Below, piece by piece: positions 9,202 to 18,314 of a stretch of 64,000 nt of DNA. The notes beneath the pieces are model-generated. The model ran no database searches. It was not told where the DNA came from and saw nothing but the letters and a program-made list of their open reading frames with translations. Both the position numbers and the translations under genes were made by a program. Position 1 is the stretch's first letter, and each line of letters begins with the position of its first letter. Origin of the DNA: Streptomyces cylindrosporus (GTDB lineage: Bacteria; Actinomycetota; Actinomycetes; Streptomycetales; Streptomycetaceae). The DNA lies in the NCBI RefSeq assembly GCF_022698165.1, contig NZ_JALDAY010000001.1, positions 372,001 to 436,000 of the forward strand, written 5' to 3'.

Positions 9202-10098
9202 ATGGCCCAGGAACAGGCAGTACGCGGTACCGGTACCCCGCCGAGCAGGGAAGCGGCCGGTTCGGTCCGGCGGCACGAGCTCGCGGCCTTCCTCCGCCAC
9301 CGCCGTGAACACATCACCCCCGAGCAGGTCGGCCTGCCCCGCGGCCGCCGGCGCCGCACCCCCGGCCTGCGCCGCGAGGAGGTCGCGCAGCTCGCCGCGG
9401 TCGGCGTCACCTGGTACACGTGGCTCGAACAGGCCAGGGACATCCAGGTCTCCGTCCAGGTCCTCGACGCCCTCGCCCGCACCCTCTTCCTGGACCCCGG
9501 CGAGCGGGCCCACCTCTTCCAGCTGGCCGGCCAGGTCGACCCGACGCCGGCCACCGTCTGCCCGTCGATCACCCCGGCGGTGCGCGCCCTGCTGGCGCAG
9601 CTGGACCCGGTGCCGGTGAGCGTGCAGAACAGCCGATACGACATCCTGGCCCACAACCGCACGTACGGCCTGCTCCTGTGCGACATGGACACGGTGCCAC
9701 CGCAGGACCGCAACGCCATGGTCCTCTCCTACACCAACCCGGAGTGGCAGTCCTCGATCGTGCACCTCCAGGAGGCCCAGCGCATGATGGCGGCCCGCTT
9801 CCGCGCCGCGATGGCCGGCCACCTCACCGAGCCCGCCTGGAAGATGCTGCTCAAGCGCCTGCGTGCGGAGAGCGAGGAGTTCCGCGAGGTGTGGGACCGA
9901 CACGAGGTCATCGCCCCGAGCACGAAGCGCAAGGAGTTCGACAACCGGTACGTGGGCCGGGTGACCGTGGATCACACGGACCTGTGGCTGGGGCCGGAGC
10001 TGGGCCCGAGGATGGTCACATACGCACCGGCGGACGACCAGTCGAGGGAGCGCTTGGAGAAACTGCACCGCATAGCACTGGAGAGAACAACCCCCTAA
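9202..10098 (+). CDS. XRE-type regulator with MmyB-like ligand-binding domain
   Basis: About 298 residues. The N-terminal helix-turn-helix (HELAAFLRHRREHITPEQVG ... GLRREEVAQLAAVGVTWYTWLEQ) is followed by a PAS-like domain of the MmyB type, with a recognisable NRYDILAHN-type stretch (NSRYDILAHNRTYGLL). GGAGG at 9187-9191 is only 1 base from the ATG at 9193 but 10 bases from the ATG at 9202, so I take the latter. It is divergent from an MFS exporter, the usual arrangement for this family, which is thought to sense small hydrophobic ligands. Its stop codon lies in the dispersed 50-bp repeat. Confidence 0.85.
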   Translation: MAQEQAVRGTGTPPSREAAGSVRRHELAAFLRHRREHITPEQVGLPRGRRRRTPGLRREEVAQLAAVGVTWYTWLEQARDIQVSVQVLDALARTLFLDPGERAHLFQLAGQVDPTPATVCPSITPAVRALLAQLDPVPVSVQNSRYDILAHNRTYGLLLCDMDTVPPQDRNAMVLSYTNPEWQSSIVHLQEAQRMMAARFRAAMAGHLTEPAWKMLLKRLRAESEEFREVWDRHEVIAPSTKRKEFDNRYVGRVTVDHTDLWLGPELGPRMVTYAPADDQSRERLEKLHRIALERTTP

Positions 10099-10146
10099 GG
10101 GGCGCGGGGAACTGCGCGACAAGCCCCCACGCACCCGCACCCGCCA
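10097..10146. repeat. Dispersed 50-bp 3'-end repeat, copy 1
   Basis: It begins AAGGGGCGCGGGGAACTGCG and ends CGCCA. It fills the gap between the stop codons of the convergent regulator and MFS genes, starting inside the regulator's TAA. The first 24 bases are identical to copies 2 (14754) and 3 (58795), the remainder diverges, and there are no indels. GCGC...GCGC arms inside it can form a short hairpin. Confidence 0.85.
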
Positions 10147-10148
10147 AA

Positions 10149-11594
10149 CTACGCGCTAACCCCAGCGGCTTGGCGCACCTCCACGGACTCCAACTCATCC
10201 GCCGTACGCTCAGCGGTCTTACGAGCCCACCGCCCACTGGTCACCGCCCCGAGCACCAGCACCACCACACCGCAGCCGACGAGAATCCACCACCCCGGCA
10301 CGGAAGCATCCACGAACGCGGTCTTGTACGACGACGACCCCACCCCGGAGGCCAACACCGCTCCGATGACCGCAACCCCCAGCGTCTGCCCCAACTGACG
10401 GCTCGTGGAGGCAACGGCAGCCGCAACCCCCGCCTGCGCCCGCGGCATCCCCGACACCGCCGTATTGGTGATCGGCGCGTTCACAAACCCGAAGCCCACG
10501 CCGAACAGCACGTACCCGATGAACATCGTGAGGTCGGACGTCTCCGCGTCGAACGCCGCGAACAGCACCGCACTCGCCGTCATCGCCGTCCCCGCGATCA
10601 CCAGGGACAGCCGCGGCCCCCGACTCCCGACCAGCCGCCCCGACACCGGCGCGAACAGGAACATCGGCACAGCCATCGGCAGCATCCACAGCCCGGCGTG
10701 GAGGGCGTCGTACCCCCGCACGTTCTGCAGGTACAGCGTCGACAGGAACAGGAACCCGCCCAGCGAGGCGAACGCGCCGATCGCGATGACCGTCGCCCCA
10801 CTGAACGGCACCGACCGGAAGAACCGCAGGTCGATGAGAGGTTCGTCACGCCGCGGCTCGTATCCGAGCAGTCCGGCCAGCGCGACCGCCGCGATCACCA
10901 CGAACGGCAGGATCGAGGTGAACCCCGAGTCCGGCGCCTCGATGATCGCGTACGTCAGTGAGCCGAACAGCGCGATGACCAGGAGCTGCCCGACCGGGTC
11001 CGGGCGGCGGGCCTTGGGCGCGCGGGACTCGGGGACGAAGCGGAGGGTGAGCAGGAGTGCCGTCAGGCCCACCGGGATGTTGACCCAGAAGATGGAGCGC
11101 CAGCCGACCGACTCCACCAGCGCGCCGCCGACGAGCGGACCGGCCGCCATCGATATGCCGACGACCGCGCCCCACACGCCGATCGCCCGCGCCCGTTCGC
11201 GCGGGTCCGTGAAGGTGTTCGTGATGATCGACATCGCGACCGGGTTGAGCATCGAGCCACCGACGGCCTGGAGCATCCGGAAGCCGATCAGCGCGTCGAG
11301 GCTGGGGGCGAGGGAGCAGAGCAGCGAGCCCAGGGAGAAGACGATCAGGCCCGCCATGAAGACCTTCTTGCGGCCGATCCGGTCGGCGGTGGAGCCGGCC
11401 AGCATCAGCAGCGAGGCCAGGACCAGGGTGTACGCGTCGATCGTCCACTGAAGGCCCGACGTGGTGGCGTCGAGTTCGTGCTGCATCGACGGGAGGGCGA
11501 CGTTCAGAGCGGTGACGTCGAGGCTCACGATCAGCAGGCTCATGCAGCAGATCGCGAGGATCAGAAGACGTCGGCGGTGGCTGAGCTCGGGCAT
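10149..11594 (-). CDS. MFS exporter, DHA2 (EmrB/QacA) type
   Basis: 481 residues and about 14 membrane segments. Motif A is AGSTADRIGRKK, motif B-like RMLQAVGGSMLNPVAM, and motif C-like GVVGISMAAGPLVGG. It is predicted to be a proton-driven multidrug or metabolite exporter in the cytoplasmic membrane. No regulator is adjacent. The promoter interval shared with dusB contains an AT-rich direct repeat (11628-11652) that may be an operator. Confidence 0.9.
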   Translation of the reverse strand: MPELSHRRRLLILAICCMSLLIVSLDVTALNVALPSMQHELDATTSGLQWTIDAYTLVLASLLMLAGSTADRIGRKKVFMAGLIVFSLGSLLCSLAPSLDALIGFRMLQAVGGSMLNPVAMSIITNTFTDPRERARAIGVWGAVVGISMAAGPLVGGALVESVGWRSIFWVNIPVGLTALLLTLRFVPESRAPKARRPDPVGQLLVIALFGSLTYAIIEAPDSGFTSILPFVVIAAVALAGLLGYEPRRDEPLIDLRFFRSVPFSGATVIAIGAFASLGGFLFLSTLYLQNVRGYDALHAGLWMLPMAVPMFLFAPVSGRLVGSRGPRLSLVIAGTAMTASAVLFAAFDAETSDLTMFIGYVLFGVGFGFVNAPITNTAVSGMPRAQAGVAAAVASTSRQLGQTLGVAVIGAVLASGVGSSSYKTAFVDASVPGWWILVGCGVVVLVLGAVTSGRWARKTAERTADELESVEVRQAAGVSA

Positions 11595-11627
11595 GGGATC
11601 CAGCCTACGCCGACTTCGATAGTGTGT

Positions 11628-11652
11628 CTAACTAATAGTGCCGCTAACTAAT
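11628..11652. promoter_or_regulatory. AT-rich direct repeat in the exporter/dusB promoter interval
   Basis: CTAACTAAT occurs at 11628-11636 and 11644-11652, a 16-bp period. It lies 34-58 bp upstream of the exporter start and upstream of dusB on the other strand. The A/T content is unusual for this genome and fits promoter or repressor-binding DNA. No specific regulator can be named. Confidence 0.4.
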
Positions 11653-11692
11653 GTGTGTTACATGATCATTGCCGGTGCGCGACAATGGGGCA

Positions 11693-12835
11693 ATGCCCAC
11701 GCCTGTGTCCTCCCTGCGGATCGGTCCGCACACCGTCCAGCCGCCCGTCGTCCTGGCGCCCATGGCCGGGATCACGAACGCGCCCTTCCGGACCCTGTGC
11801 CGGGAGTTCAGCGCGGGTAAGGGGCTGTTCGTCAGCGAGATGATCACCACTCGGGCGCTGGTCGAGCGCAACGAGAAGACCATGCAGCTCATCCACTTCG
11901 ACGCGAGCGAGAAGCCGCGCTCGATCCAGCTGTACGGGGTCGACCCGGCGACCGTCGGCAAGGCCGTCCGCATGATCGCGGAGGAGGGGCTGGCCGATCA
12001 CATCGACCTGAACTTCGGCTGCCCGGTGCCGAAGGTCACGCGCAAGGGCGGCGGGTCGGCGCTGCCGTACAAGCGGAATCTGCTGCGGGCGATCCTCCGC
12101 GAGGCGGTGAGCGGCGCCGGGGACCTCCCGGTCACCATGAAGATGCGCAAGGGCATCGACGACGACCACATCACCTACCTCGACGCCGGCCGCATCGCGG
12201 TGGAGGAGGGGGTGACCGCCATCGCCCTGCACGGTCGTACGGCCGCGCAGCACTACGGCGGAACGGCCGACTGGGAGGCCATCGCCCGGCTCAAGGAGCA
12301 CGTGCCGGAGATCCCCGTGCTCGGCAACGGCGACATCTGGTCGGCCGAGGACGCGCTGCGGATGGTGCGGGAGACCGGCTGCGACGGAGTGGTCGTCGGG
12401 CGGGGCTGCCTGGGGCGCCCCTGGCTGTTCGCGGATCTGGTGGCGGCGTTCGAGGGGCGGGAACAGGAGATCCTGAAGCCGTCCCTCCGTCAGGTCGCCG
12501 ACATCATGGTCCGGCACGCGACGCTGCTCGGCGAGTGGATCGGGGACGAGTCCAAGGGAGTCGTCGACTTCCGCAAGCACGTCGCCTGGTACCTGAAGGG
12601 CTTCGCGGTCGGCAGCGAGATGCGCAAGCGGCTCGCGATCACGTCGTCGTTGGCGGAACTCCGGGCCGGGCTGGACGAGTTGGAGCTCGACCAGCCGTGG
12701 CCGGCGGGGGCTGACGGGCCGCGCGGCCGGACGTCCGGCAACAACCGGGTGGTGCTGCCGGACGGTTGGCTGAAGGATCCGTACGACTGCGCGGGGATCG
12801 GCGAGGACGCCGAACTGGACACGTCGGGCGGCTGA
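11693..12835 (+). CDS. dusB: tRNA-dihydrouridine synthase, DusB type
   Basis: 380 residues of a flavin-dependent TIM barrel that reduces uridine in the tRNA D-loop. The family signature APMAGITNAPFR stands near residue 20. The catalytic Cys lies in DLNFGCPVPKVTRKGGGSAL near 100-118, and the FMN-binding region GNGDIW and GVVVGRGCLGRPW near 205-240. ATG at 11693 fits family N-termini better than an in-frame TTG 8 codons upstream. The C-terminal 40 residues are variable. Confidence 0.93.
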   Translation: MPTPVSSLRIGPHTVQPPVVLAPMAGITNAPFRTLCREFSAGKGLFVSEMITTRALVERNEKTMQLIHFDASEKPRSIQLYGVDPATVGKAVRMIAEEGLADHIDLNFGCPVPKVTRKGGGSALPYKRNLLRAILREAVSGAGDLPVTMKMRKGIDDDHITYLDAGRIAVEEGVTAIALHGRTAAQHYGGTADWEAIARLKEHVPEIPVLGNGDIWSAEDALRMVRETGCDGVVVGRGCLGRPWLFADLVAAFEGREQEILKPSLRQVADIMVRHATLLGEWIGDESKGVVDFRKHVAWYLKGFAVGSEMRKRLAITSSLAELRAGLDELELDQPWPAGADGPRGRTSGNNRVVLPDGWLKDPYDCAGIGEDAELDTSGG

Positions 12836-12849
12836 GCAGCCCGAGGCCG

Positions 12850-14625
12850 TCAGCCCTTCTTCGGGTGCGGTGTCGAGCCGTACGCCGTGAGGAACTTGTC
12901 GCGGAACGAACTCATCTTCCACACCGGGGCGTTGTGCGCGGGGCGCAGGCCGTCCGTCCAGCCCCAGTCGTCGATCTTTTCCAGGACCTTCGGGTCCTTG
13001 GCCACGATCGAGATCGGGACGTCCCGGCTGGCGTGGTTGCCGCTGACGCGGGCGATCGGCTGGTGGTCGCCCAGGAAGACGAGGACCGTGTCCTTGGTGC
13101 CGTAGCGCTCCAGCCACTCGGTGAGGGCCGTCACCGAGTACTGCACCGACTTGCCGTACTCCGCCTGGGACTTGGGCGAGCTGGTGATGATGTCCGAGGG
13201 GTTCTTGCCGGCCTTCTGGATCGAGTCGAAGACCGAGCCGTCGCCCAGGTCGTCCCAGGGGACCATCTTGGGGATGGGCGCCCAGGGCTGGTGGCTCGAC
13301 GTCAGGATCACCAGGGACATGAGCGGCTTGCTGCGCTTCTTGCTGTGCTCCAGGTTCTGGAACTGCTGGAGTGCGTACTGGTCCGGCATCGTCGACCAGC
13401 TGAACTTCGGGCCCTTGTAGCCCATCTGGAAGGCGTTGCGGTAGGAGTCCAGGCCGTAGAACTTCGACTCCGGCCAGCTCTTCTGCACACCGGGCATGAT
13501 GCCGACCGTGTCCCAGTCGCCCGTCTTCTTGAACGCCTCGGTCAGGCTCATGTGGTCGCTCGCCATGAGGGTGCGGTAGCGCTGCTGGTTGCTGATCCAC
13601 AGGCCGGACATGGTGGTCGAGTGACCGAGCCAGCTGCTGCCGCCGTAGGTCGCGGAGGTGAGCCAGCCGCTCTTCGCGTGGAAGCCCGCCTTGGCCAGGG
13701 CCTCGGTGCGGGCGTCGAGGGTCGCGTCGACGCCGGGCGCCTCCACCGGGTCCTCGATCGCGCTACGGCCGTAACTCTCGATGAAGGTGAAGATCATGTC
13801 CTTGCCGCGCAGGTCGGGGACCAGCTGGCTGGGCGGGGTGTTGCCGAACGCGTCGACCTTGGCGATCTTCTGGAACTCGGCCTCGTCCCGCAGGGTGTCG
13901 TGCACCCGCCGCGCCTGGATGGTCACGGCCTGGGCCGTACGGTCGGACGCGACCGGTATCCCGCCCAGTTGCAGCCCCAGCGCCGAGCACAGCACCCACA
14001 CCACGGTGGCGAGCAGGGTTCCGCGGGTGGCCGCCTGCTTGTTGCGGGCGAGGAGATTGCTCAGCCGGACCATCGCCAGCGCCATGACCGACAGGAGGAG
14101 GAAGATCAGGACGAACACCCCGACGGTCGCCGCGATCGCCACGGTCCGGCCCATCGCGTCCTCGACGTACGACTGCGCGTCGGGCAGCAACTCCCAGTCC
14201 AGTACGAGGTTGAAGCCCCGCCCGAGGTACTCCAGGAACCCCATGTCGAGCAGGTTCAGGACCGTCATCGCCCCGAGCGCGACCCCCGACACCACCGCCA
14301 CCACCAGCCGCGGCCGACGCGGCAGCGCGAGCGCGACGGCCGCCCCGAGGATGGCCTCCACGGGTATCCGGGTGAACCGGTCGGTGTGCAGCGCCTCGAT
14401 CCGGTTCGGCAGCAGCAGCGCGCCGAGCACGAGAACGGCGGCGAGGATCGTGATCACCCAGCGGGTGTTGCGGGTGGCGGTGGGGTGTCGGTCGCGGAAG
14501 TCGGCGAACCGGGTGCGCAGGGTACGGCGAGCCGGTGGGGCGACCGCCTCCGGCTCGCTGCTCTCTTCCGGCTCGACCTCGGGTGACGTGTCCGGCTGTT
14601 GACGAAGACGCGTGAAGACGGGCAC
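12850..14625 (-). CDS. Membrane sulfatase / lipoteichoic-acid-synthase-like protein
   Basis: 591 residues. A cytoplasmic, acidic, Pro-rich N-terminus (about 50 residues) is followed by five or so membrane helices (about 55-225) and an extracellular alkaline-phosphatase-fold domain. Landmarks are FTFIESYGRSA, SATYGGSSWLGHSTTMSG (nucleophile region) and VFLGDHQP with a metal-binding Asp-His. LtaS-like enzymes transfer or cleave phosphodiester-linked groups at the cell surface; the exact substrate is unknown. GTG at 14625 has AGGAAGG upstream. It is convergent with dusB, 14 bp apart. Confidence 0.85.
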   Translation of the reverse strand: MPVFTRLRQQPDTSPEVEPEESSEPEAVAPPARRTLRTRFADFRDRHPTATRNTRWVITILAAVLVLGALLLPNRIEALHTDRFTRIPVEAILGAAVALALPRRPRLVVAVVSGVALGAMTVLNLLDMGFLEYLGRGFNLVLDWELLPDAQSYVEDAMGRTVAIAATVGVFVLIFLLLSVMALAMVRLSNLLARNKQAATRGTLLATVVWVLCSALGLQLGGIPVASDRTAQAVTIQARRVHDTLRDEAEFQKIAKVDAFGNTPPSQLVPDLRGKDMIFTFIESYGRSAIEDPVEAPGVDATLDARTEALAKAGFHAKSGWLTSATYGGSSWLGHSTTMSGLWISNQQRYRTLMASDHMSLTEAFKKTGDWDTVGIMPGVQKSWPESKFYGLDSYRNAFQMGYKGPKFSWSTMPDQYALQQFQNLEHSKKRSKPLMSLVILTSSHQPWAPIPKMVPWDDLGDGSVFDSIQKAGKNPSDIITSSPKSQAEYGKSVQYSVTALTEWLERYGTKDTVLVFLGDHQPIARVSGNHASRDVPISIVAKDPKVLEKIDDWGWTDGLRPAHNAPVWKMSSFRDKFLTAYGSTPHPKKG

Positions 14626-14753
14626 CCGAGGGTCCTTCCTGGCTGACTGCTACAGGTCGGCGGGCCACGCCGCCACCATCCCGTACGGCCTGCTCAGGCT
14701 CCGTGTTCACAGCCCCGGGCAAACACCCGGCAAACGCCCAGTCAACGCCCCTC

Positions 14754-14803
14754 AAGGGGCGCGGGGAACTGCGCGACCAGCCACAACGGACCCGCAGTCG
14801 CCA
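14754..14803. repeat. Dispersed 50-bp 3'-end repeat, copy 2
   Basis: Same length and same first 24 bases as the copies at 10097 and 58795. It ends 21 bases beyond the stop codon of the glycogen-debranching-type gene (14825, minus strand). The 200-bp interval 14626-14824 otherwise contains only promoter DNA for the sulfatase gene. Confidence 0.85.
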
Positions 14804-14824
14804 GGCATCTCTCGACCCCCCTGA

Positions 14825-16762
14825 TTAGGCGCCCCCAACGGCCGTCAACAAAGCCAGCGGCGCCGCCGCAGACCGAGCCTCCCGCACGCACGCATGCGGA
14901 TACGGCACCGGCTCGGCGTGGGTGTCCCGCCCGTACCCGGCGATGACCTCCGGCAGTCGATGCCCCGTGGCCGTCGCCGCGTCGACCAGCGCATGCGCCA
15001 CCGTCCGCGCCTCGTCGTGCAACCCGTACCGCGCGAGCCCGAGCGTGATCAGCGCGTTGTCGTGCGGCCACACCGAACCCCGGTGGTACGACAGCGGGTG
15101 ATACGCCGCCTGCCCCGCCGCCAGCGTCCGCACACCCCAGCCCGAGAAGAAGTCCGGCTCAAGCAGCCGCCGGCCCACCAGCTCGCCGTACTCCTTGTCC
15201 AGCAGCCCCGACCAGAGCAGATGCCCGGCGTCCGACGCCAGCGCGTCCACCTGCCGGCCCTCGCCGTCCAGCGCCAGCGCGGGGAAGGAACGCTCCCGCA
15301 TCCAGAAGTCCCGCTGGAAGCGGTCGCGCAGGTCGCCGGCCGCCTGTTCCAGCAGTGCCGCGTACGTCTCGTCCGACCAGACCGTGCGCGCCACCCATGC
15401 CGTCCGGCGCAGCGCGTCGTACGCGTAGCCCTGCGCGCCCGCGGCCATCACCGCTCCGGTGGCCCGCGTGCCGTCCGCGGAGCAGATCGCGCCGGGGGAG
15501 TCCTTCCAGTTCTGGTTGGCGAGGCCGCCCTGGTCGGCGCGGTAGACGAGATAGCCGCGGGAGGTGAGGCCGCCGTGGTCCAGCATCCAGCCGATCGCCG
15601 CGCGGGCGTGGGGTTCGAGGCGGCGGGCGAGGGCCGCGTCGCCGGTCTGCTCGACGTACGCGCCGAGGAGGATGAGGAAGAGCGGGGTCGCGTCGACCGA
15701 GCCGTAGTAGCGGGCGTACGGGACCTGGCCGAAGTGCGCCAGCTCGCCGTGGCGTACCTCGTGCACGATCTTGCCGGGCTGGGCCACCGAGTCCGCGCCG
15801 GTCTCGGTCGCCTGGGTGGCGGCGAGGGCGGGGAGTGTGGCGGCGGCCAGTTGGGGGCGGTAGGGGAGGGTGAACAGGGAAGTCAGCAGGGCGTCCCTGC
15901 CCAGCAGGGTGAGGAACCAGGGGGCTCCGGCCGCGGGGACGCGGAGTTCCTCGCCGTCGGGGCCGGTCGCGGGGACCTGGAGCGAGGCCAGGTCCGCGAG
16001 GCCGCGGGCGCAGGACGCCGCCAGCTCCGGCCAGCCGGTGGGGAAGGCGACACCTTCGACGAACTCGCCTTCCAGGGCCAGGAGTTGTTCGGTGATGGCG
16101 GCCGGGGAGGCCGGGACGCGAAGGGTGCGTTTGTCGCCGTGCGGCCTCGCCATCACGCGGAGGGTGAGCTCCGCGGTGCCGTGGGGCTGGAGGTCCAGGG
16201 TCCACACGAGGCGGCGGGCGCCGGTGCCCGTCTCCTCGACGGCGTCCGGGGCGGGGTCGGCCGTCACCGTCGTAAAGGATCGCCACTCACCGCGCTGGTA
16301 GCTGAACTCCACGCCGTCGTCGAGGACTTGGCGGGAGCGGGTGGCGCCGATCTTGGTGTAGGTGCGGTAGTCGGAGCGCAGTTCGAACTGGTCGGTGAAG
16401 TCCGCGTCCGCGGTGACCGCCAGGCGGACCGTGGTGGGGGTCGGGCGGTTGCTCGTGATGCGGAGTGACTCGACGAACGCGCCGTCTCCGACTGCCTGTT
16501 CGCGGAAGACCGTGTATGCGGGGGGCTCCTGGCGTCCGCCGCGCGGGACGAGGACACAGCGTGCCGTGTCCCCGTCCGCGACCGGCGTGAGCGACTCCGG
16601 CACCGCGCCGTCGACCGTCAGTTGCCAACGGCTCAAGTGCCGGGCGTCGCGCACGAACAACCCGTCCGGGGAGCCGGCCCCCCGGACACCGCTGATGTCC
16701 CCGCCGTCGCCCACGGCAGCGAACGTCCCGCCGTGCACGAGCAGATGATGCCGGTCACTCAT
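14825..16762 (-). CDS. Glycogen-debranching-type glycosidase (amylo-alpha-1,6-glucosidase family)
   Basis: 645 residues. The N-terminal beta-rich domain typical of bacterial debranching-type proteins (HLLVHGGTFAAVGDGGDISG ... GLFVRDARHLSRW) is followed by an (alpha/alpha)6 barrel with APWFLTLLGRDALLTS, GYLVYRADQGGLANQNWKDS and GSVWPHDNALI. It is intracellular by sequence, with no signal peptide. It probably removes glucosyl or similar residues from oligosaccharides. Its ATG overlaps the stop of the upstream glycosidase gene (ATGA), so the two are translationally coupled. The divergent ROK gene is the likely regulator. Confidence 0.85.
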   Translation of the reverse strand: MSDRHHLLVHGGTFAAVGDGGDISGVRGAGSPDGLFVRDARHLSRWQLTVDGAVPESLTPVADGDTARCVLVPRGGRQEPPAYTVFREQAVGDGAFVESLRITSNRPTPTTVRLAVTADADFTDQFELRSDYRTYTKIGATRSRQVLDDGVEFSYQRGEWRSFTTVTADPAPDAVEETGTGARRLVWTLDLQPHGTAELTLRVMARPHGDKRTLRVPASPAAITEQLLALEGEFVEGVAFPTGWPELAASCARGLADLASLQVPATGPDGEELRVPAAGAPWFLTLLGRDALLTSLFTLPYRPQLAAATLPALAATQATETGADSVAQPGKIVHEVRHGELAHFGQVPYARYYGSVDATPLFLILLGAYVEQTGDAALARRLEPHARAAIGWMLDHGGLTSRGYLVYRADQGGLANQNWKDSPGAICSADGTRATGAVMAAGAQGYAYDALRRTAWVARTVWSDETYAALLEQAAGDLRDRFQRDFWMRERSFPALALDGEGRQVDALASDAGHLLWSGLLDKEYGELVGRRLLEPDFFSGWGVRTLAAGQAAYHPLSYHRGSVWPHDNALITLGLARYGLHDEARTVAHALVDAATATGHRLPEVIAGYGRDTHAEPVPYPHACVREARSAAAPLALLTAVGGA

Positions 16763-18195
16763 CCCCGGTTCCCTCCCTTTTCACTCATGTCGAACGTGCC
16801 GGTGCCGGCCGAGGTCACGCCGTCGCCGGGGCGCGCATGGAGCAGATCCAGCGTGAGCGCGGCGGTCCAGCCGAAGCCGGGCGCGCCGCAGGGTTCGCCG
16901 GTGTACGGGTCGACGTACTCGGCGAAGCCCGAGCTGTCGGCGGTGTCGAGGAAGGCCTCGCGCAGCGCGTCGGCGTGCTCCTGTTCGCCGTGGATGCGCA
17001 GTCCGCGCTCGATCAGCCAGCTCGTGTTGAACCAGGCGGGCCCGCGCCAGTACCGGTGCGGGTCGAAGGCCTCGCCGAGCAGGTCGTAGGAGGGCGGCAG
17101 GCGGGTGGTGGCGCCGAGTCCGAAGTGCGGGCCGCGGACGGTGCGGACGAGAGCCGTGGCGATGTCTCGGGGGAGGTCCGGGAGGAGCAGGGGGACCAGG
17201 CCGGAGACGCTGCGCTCGGGGATGAGCGTGCCGTTCCCGTCCCTTATGTCCCGGCACAGGAACATCCCGCTCGCCGGGTCCCACAGGCGGTCCACCAGTG
17301 CCGTCGTCAGGCGCTGCGCGCGGGCGTGGCGGGCCGTGCCGGTCGCGCCCAGTTCGCCGGCGATGCGGGCCAGCGCGTGCTCGGACGCGATGAGCAGGGC
17401 GTTGAACGCCGGGTCCTCCACGGCGAACTGGGCCGTCCCGTCGGCGTATCCGCCGTCGCGGTAGTCCGTCGCCAGGCGTACGTAACGGCCGTAGTCGAGG
17501 TCCGTCGGCCGGTCCTCCGCGGCCCCGTGGTCCAGGTCGGCGCGCCGGAAGGAGCGGGCCGGGGCCGGCACGACACGGCTCAACGGGGCGTCCCAGCAAG
17601 GGCTGTTGTCCATACCCTGTTCCCAGGGGTGGACGACGGACGCGAGCCCGGCGCCGCCCAGGTCGCGGCGGTGCAGAAGGTAGCGGTGCCAGGCGGCCAG
17701 GCTGGGGTAGACGCGGGCGAGGAAGCCCCGGGCCCGGGACAGGCCCGGGTCGGCGCAGTGCACCAGCCAGGCCGCGAGCGCGTGCACCGGTGGCTGCACG
17801 ATGCCCGAGGTCTGTACGGTGCGCGGGGCGCCCGCAGCGCGCCCCGCGGTCGAGGAGCGCCAGAAGTCGGGGCTCGGGAAGTACGCGTCGAGCGGGACGG
17901 AGGGGTTGAAGACGATGTGCGGGATGCGGCCGTCCGCCCACTGGGCCGCCAGCAGCGTCTCCAGCTCCGTCTGGGCCCGTAACGGCGACAGGTGGCGCAG
18001 GCCGATCGCGATGAACGCCGAGTCCCAGGACCACTGGTGCGGGTACAGGCTGCGTGAGGGGACCGTGGAGGCGCCCGTCCAGTTGTCCTCCAGGACCCGG
18101 ACGGCCCTGACGTGCAGCGACCTCGGCACGGGCGGTGGATCGTATGCAATGGGGTGCGCTGAGGCGCGGCTGGTGAGCTGGGCAGTGCGATCCAC
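16759..18195 (-). CDS. MGH1-like / GH63-type (alpha/alpha)6 glycosidase
   Basis: 478 residues without a signal peptide. SLYPHQWSWDSAFIAIGLRH, GRIPHIVFNP and YWRGPAWFNTSWLIERGL are signatures of the trehalase/mannosylglycerate-hydrolase-like clan. It starts with GTG at 18195 behind GGGGAG and overlaps the next gene by 4 bases. The codon at 17982-17980 (minus strand, in HLSPLRAQ) is TTA, so translation should depend on the bldA leucyl-tRNA and link this operon to development. The substrate is not predictable. Confidence 0.8.
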   Translation of the reverse strand: MDRTAQLTSRASAHPIAYDPPPVPRSLHVRAVRVLEDNWTGASTVPSRSLYPHQWSWDSAFIAIGLRHLSPLRAQTELETLLAAQWADGRIPHIVFNPSVPLDAYFPSPDFWRSSTAGRAAGAPRTVQTSGIVQPPVHALAAWLVHCADPGLSRARGFLARVYPSLAAWHRYLLHRRDLGGAGLASVVHPWEQGMDNSPCWDAPLSRVVPAPARSFRRADLDHGAAEDRPTDLDYGRYVRLATDYRDGGYADGTAQFAVEDPAFNALLIASEHALARIAGELGATGTARHARAQRLTTALVDRLWDPASGMFLCRDIRDGNGTLIPERSVSGLVPLLLPDLPRDIATALVRTVRGPHFGLGATTRLPPSYDLLGEAFDPHRYWRGPAWFNTSWLIERGLRIHGEQEHADALREAFLDTADSSGFAEYVDPYTGEPCGAPGFGWTAALTLDLLHARPGDGVTSAGTGTFDMSEKGGNRG

Positions 18196-18314
18196 TCGGG
18201 GCTCCCCGAAGACGTCCGGCCGACCGGTTCGGTCGTAGCTACCGTAGGGTTACGTCTATTTAACACGCAAAACTCAATATGTAATGCAAGCTTGAGAAAC
18301 ACAAGGGGGTGCGC
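18196..18314. promoter_or_regulatory. Divergent promoter interval, glycosidase operon / ROK regulator
   Basis: This stretch is AT-rich for the genome, especially 18250-18300. CTCAA ... TTGAG arms around 18271-18294 form a loose inverted repeat of the kind bound by ROK repressors. AAGGGGG at 18303-18309 is the ribosome site of the regulator. No exact operator is assigned. Confidence 0.4.
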
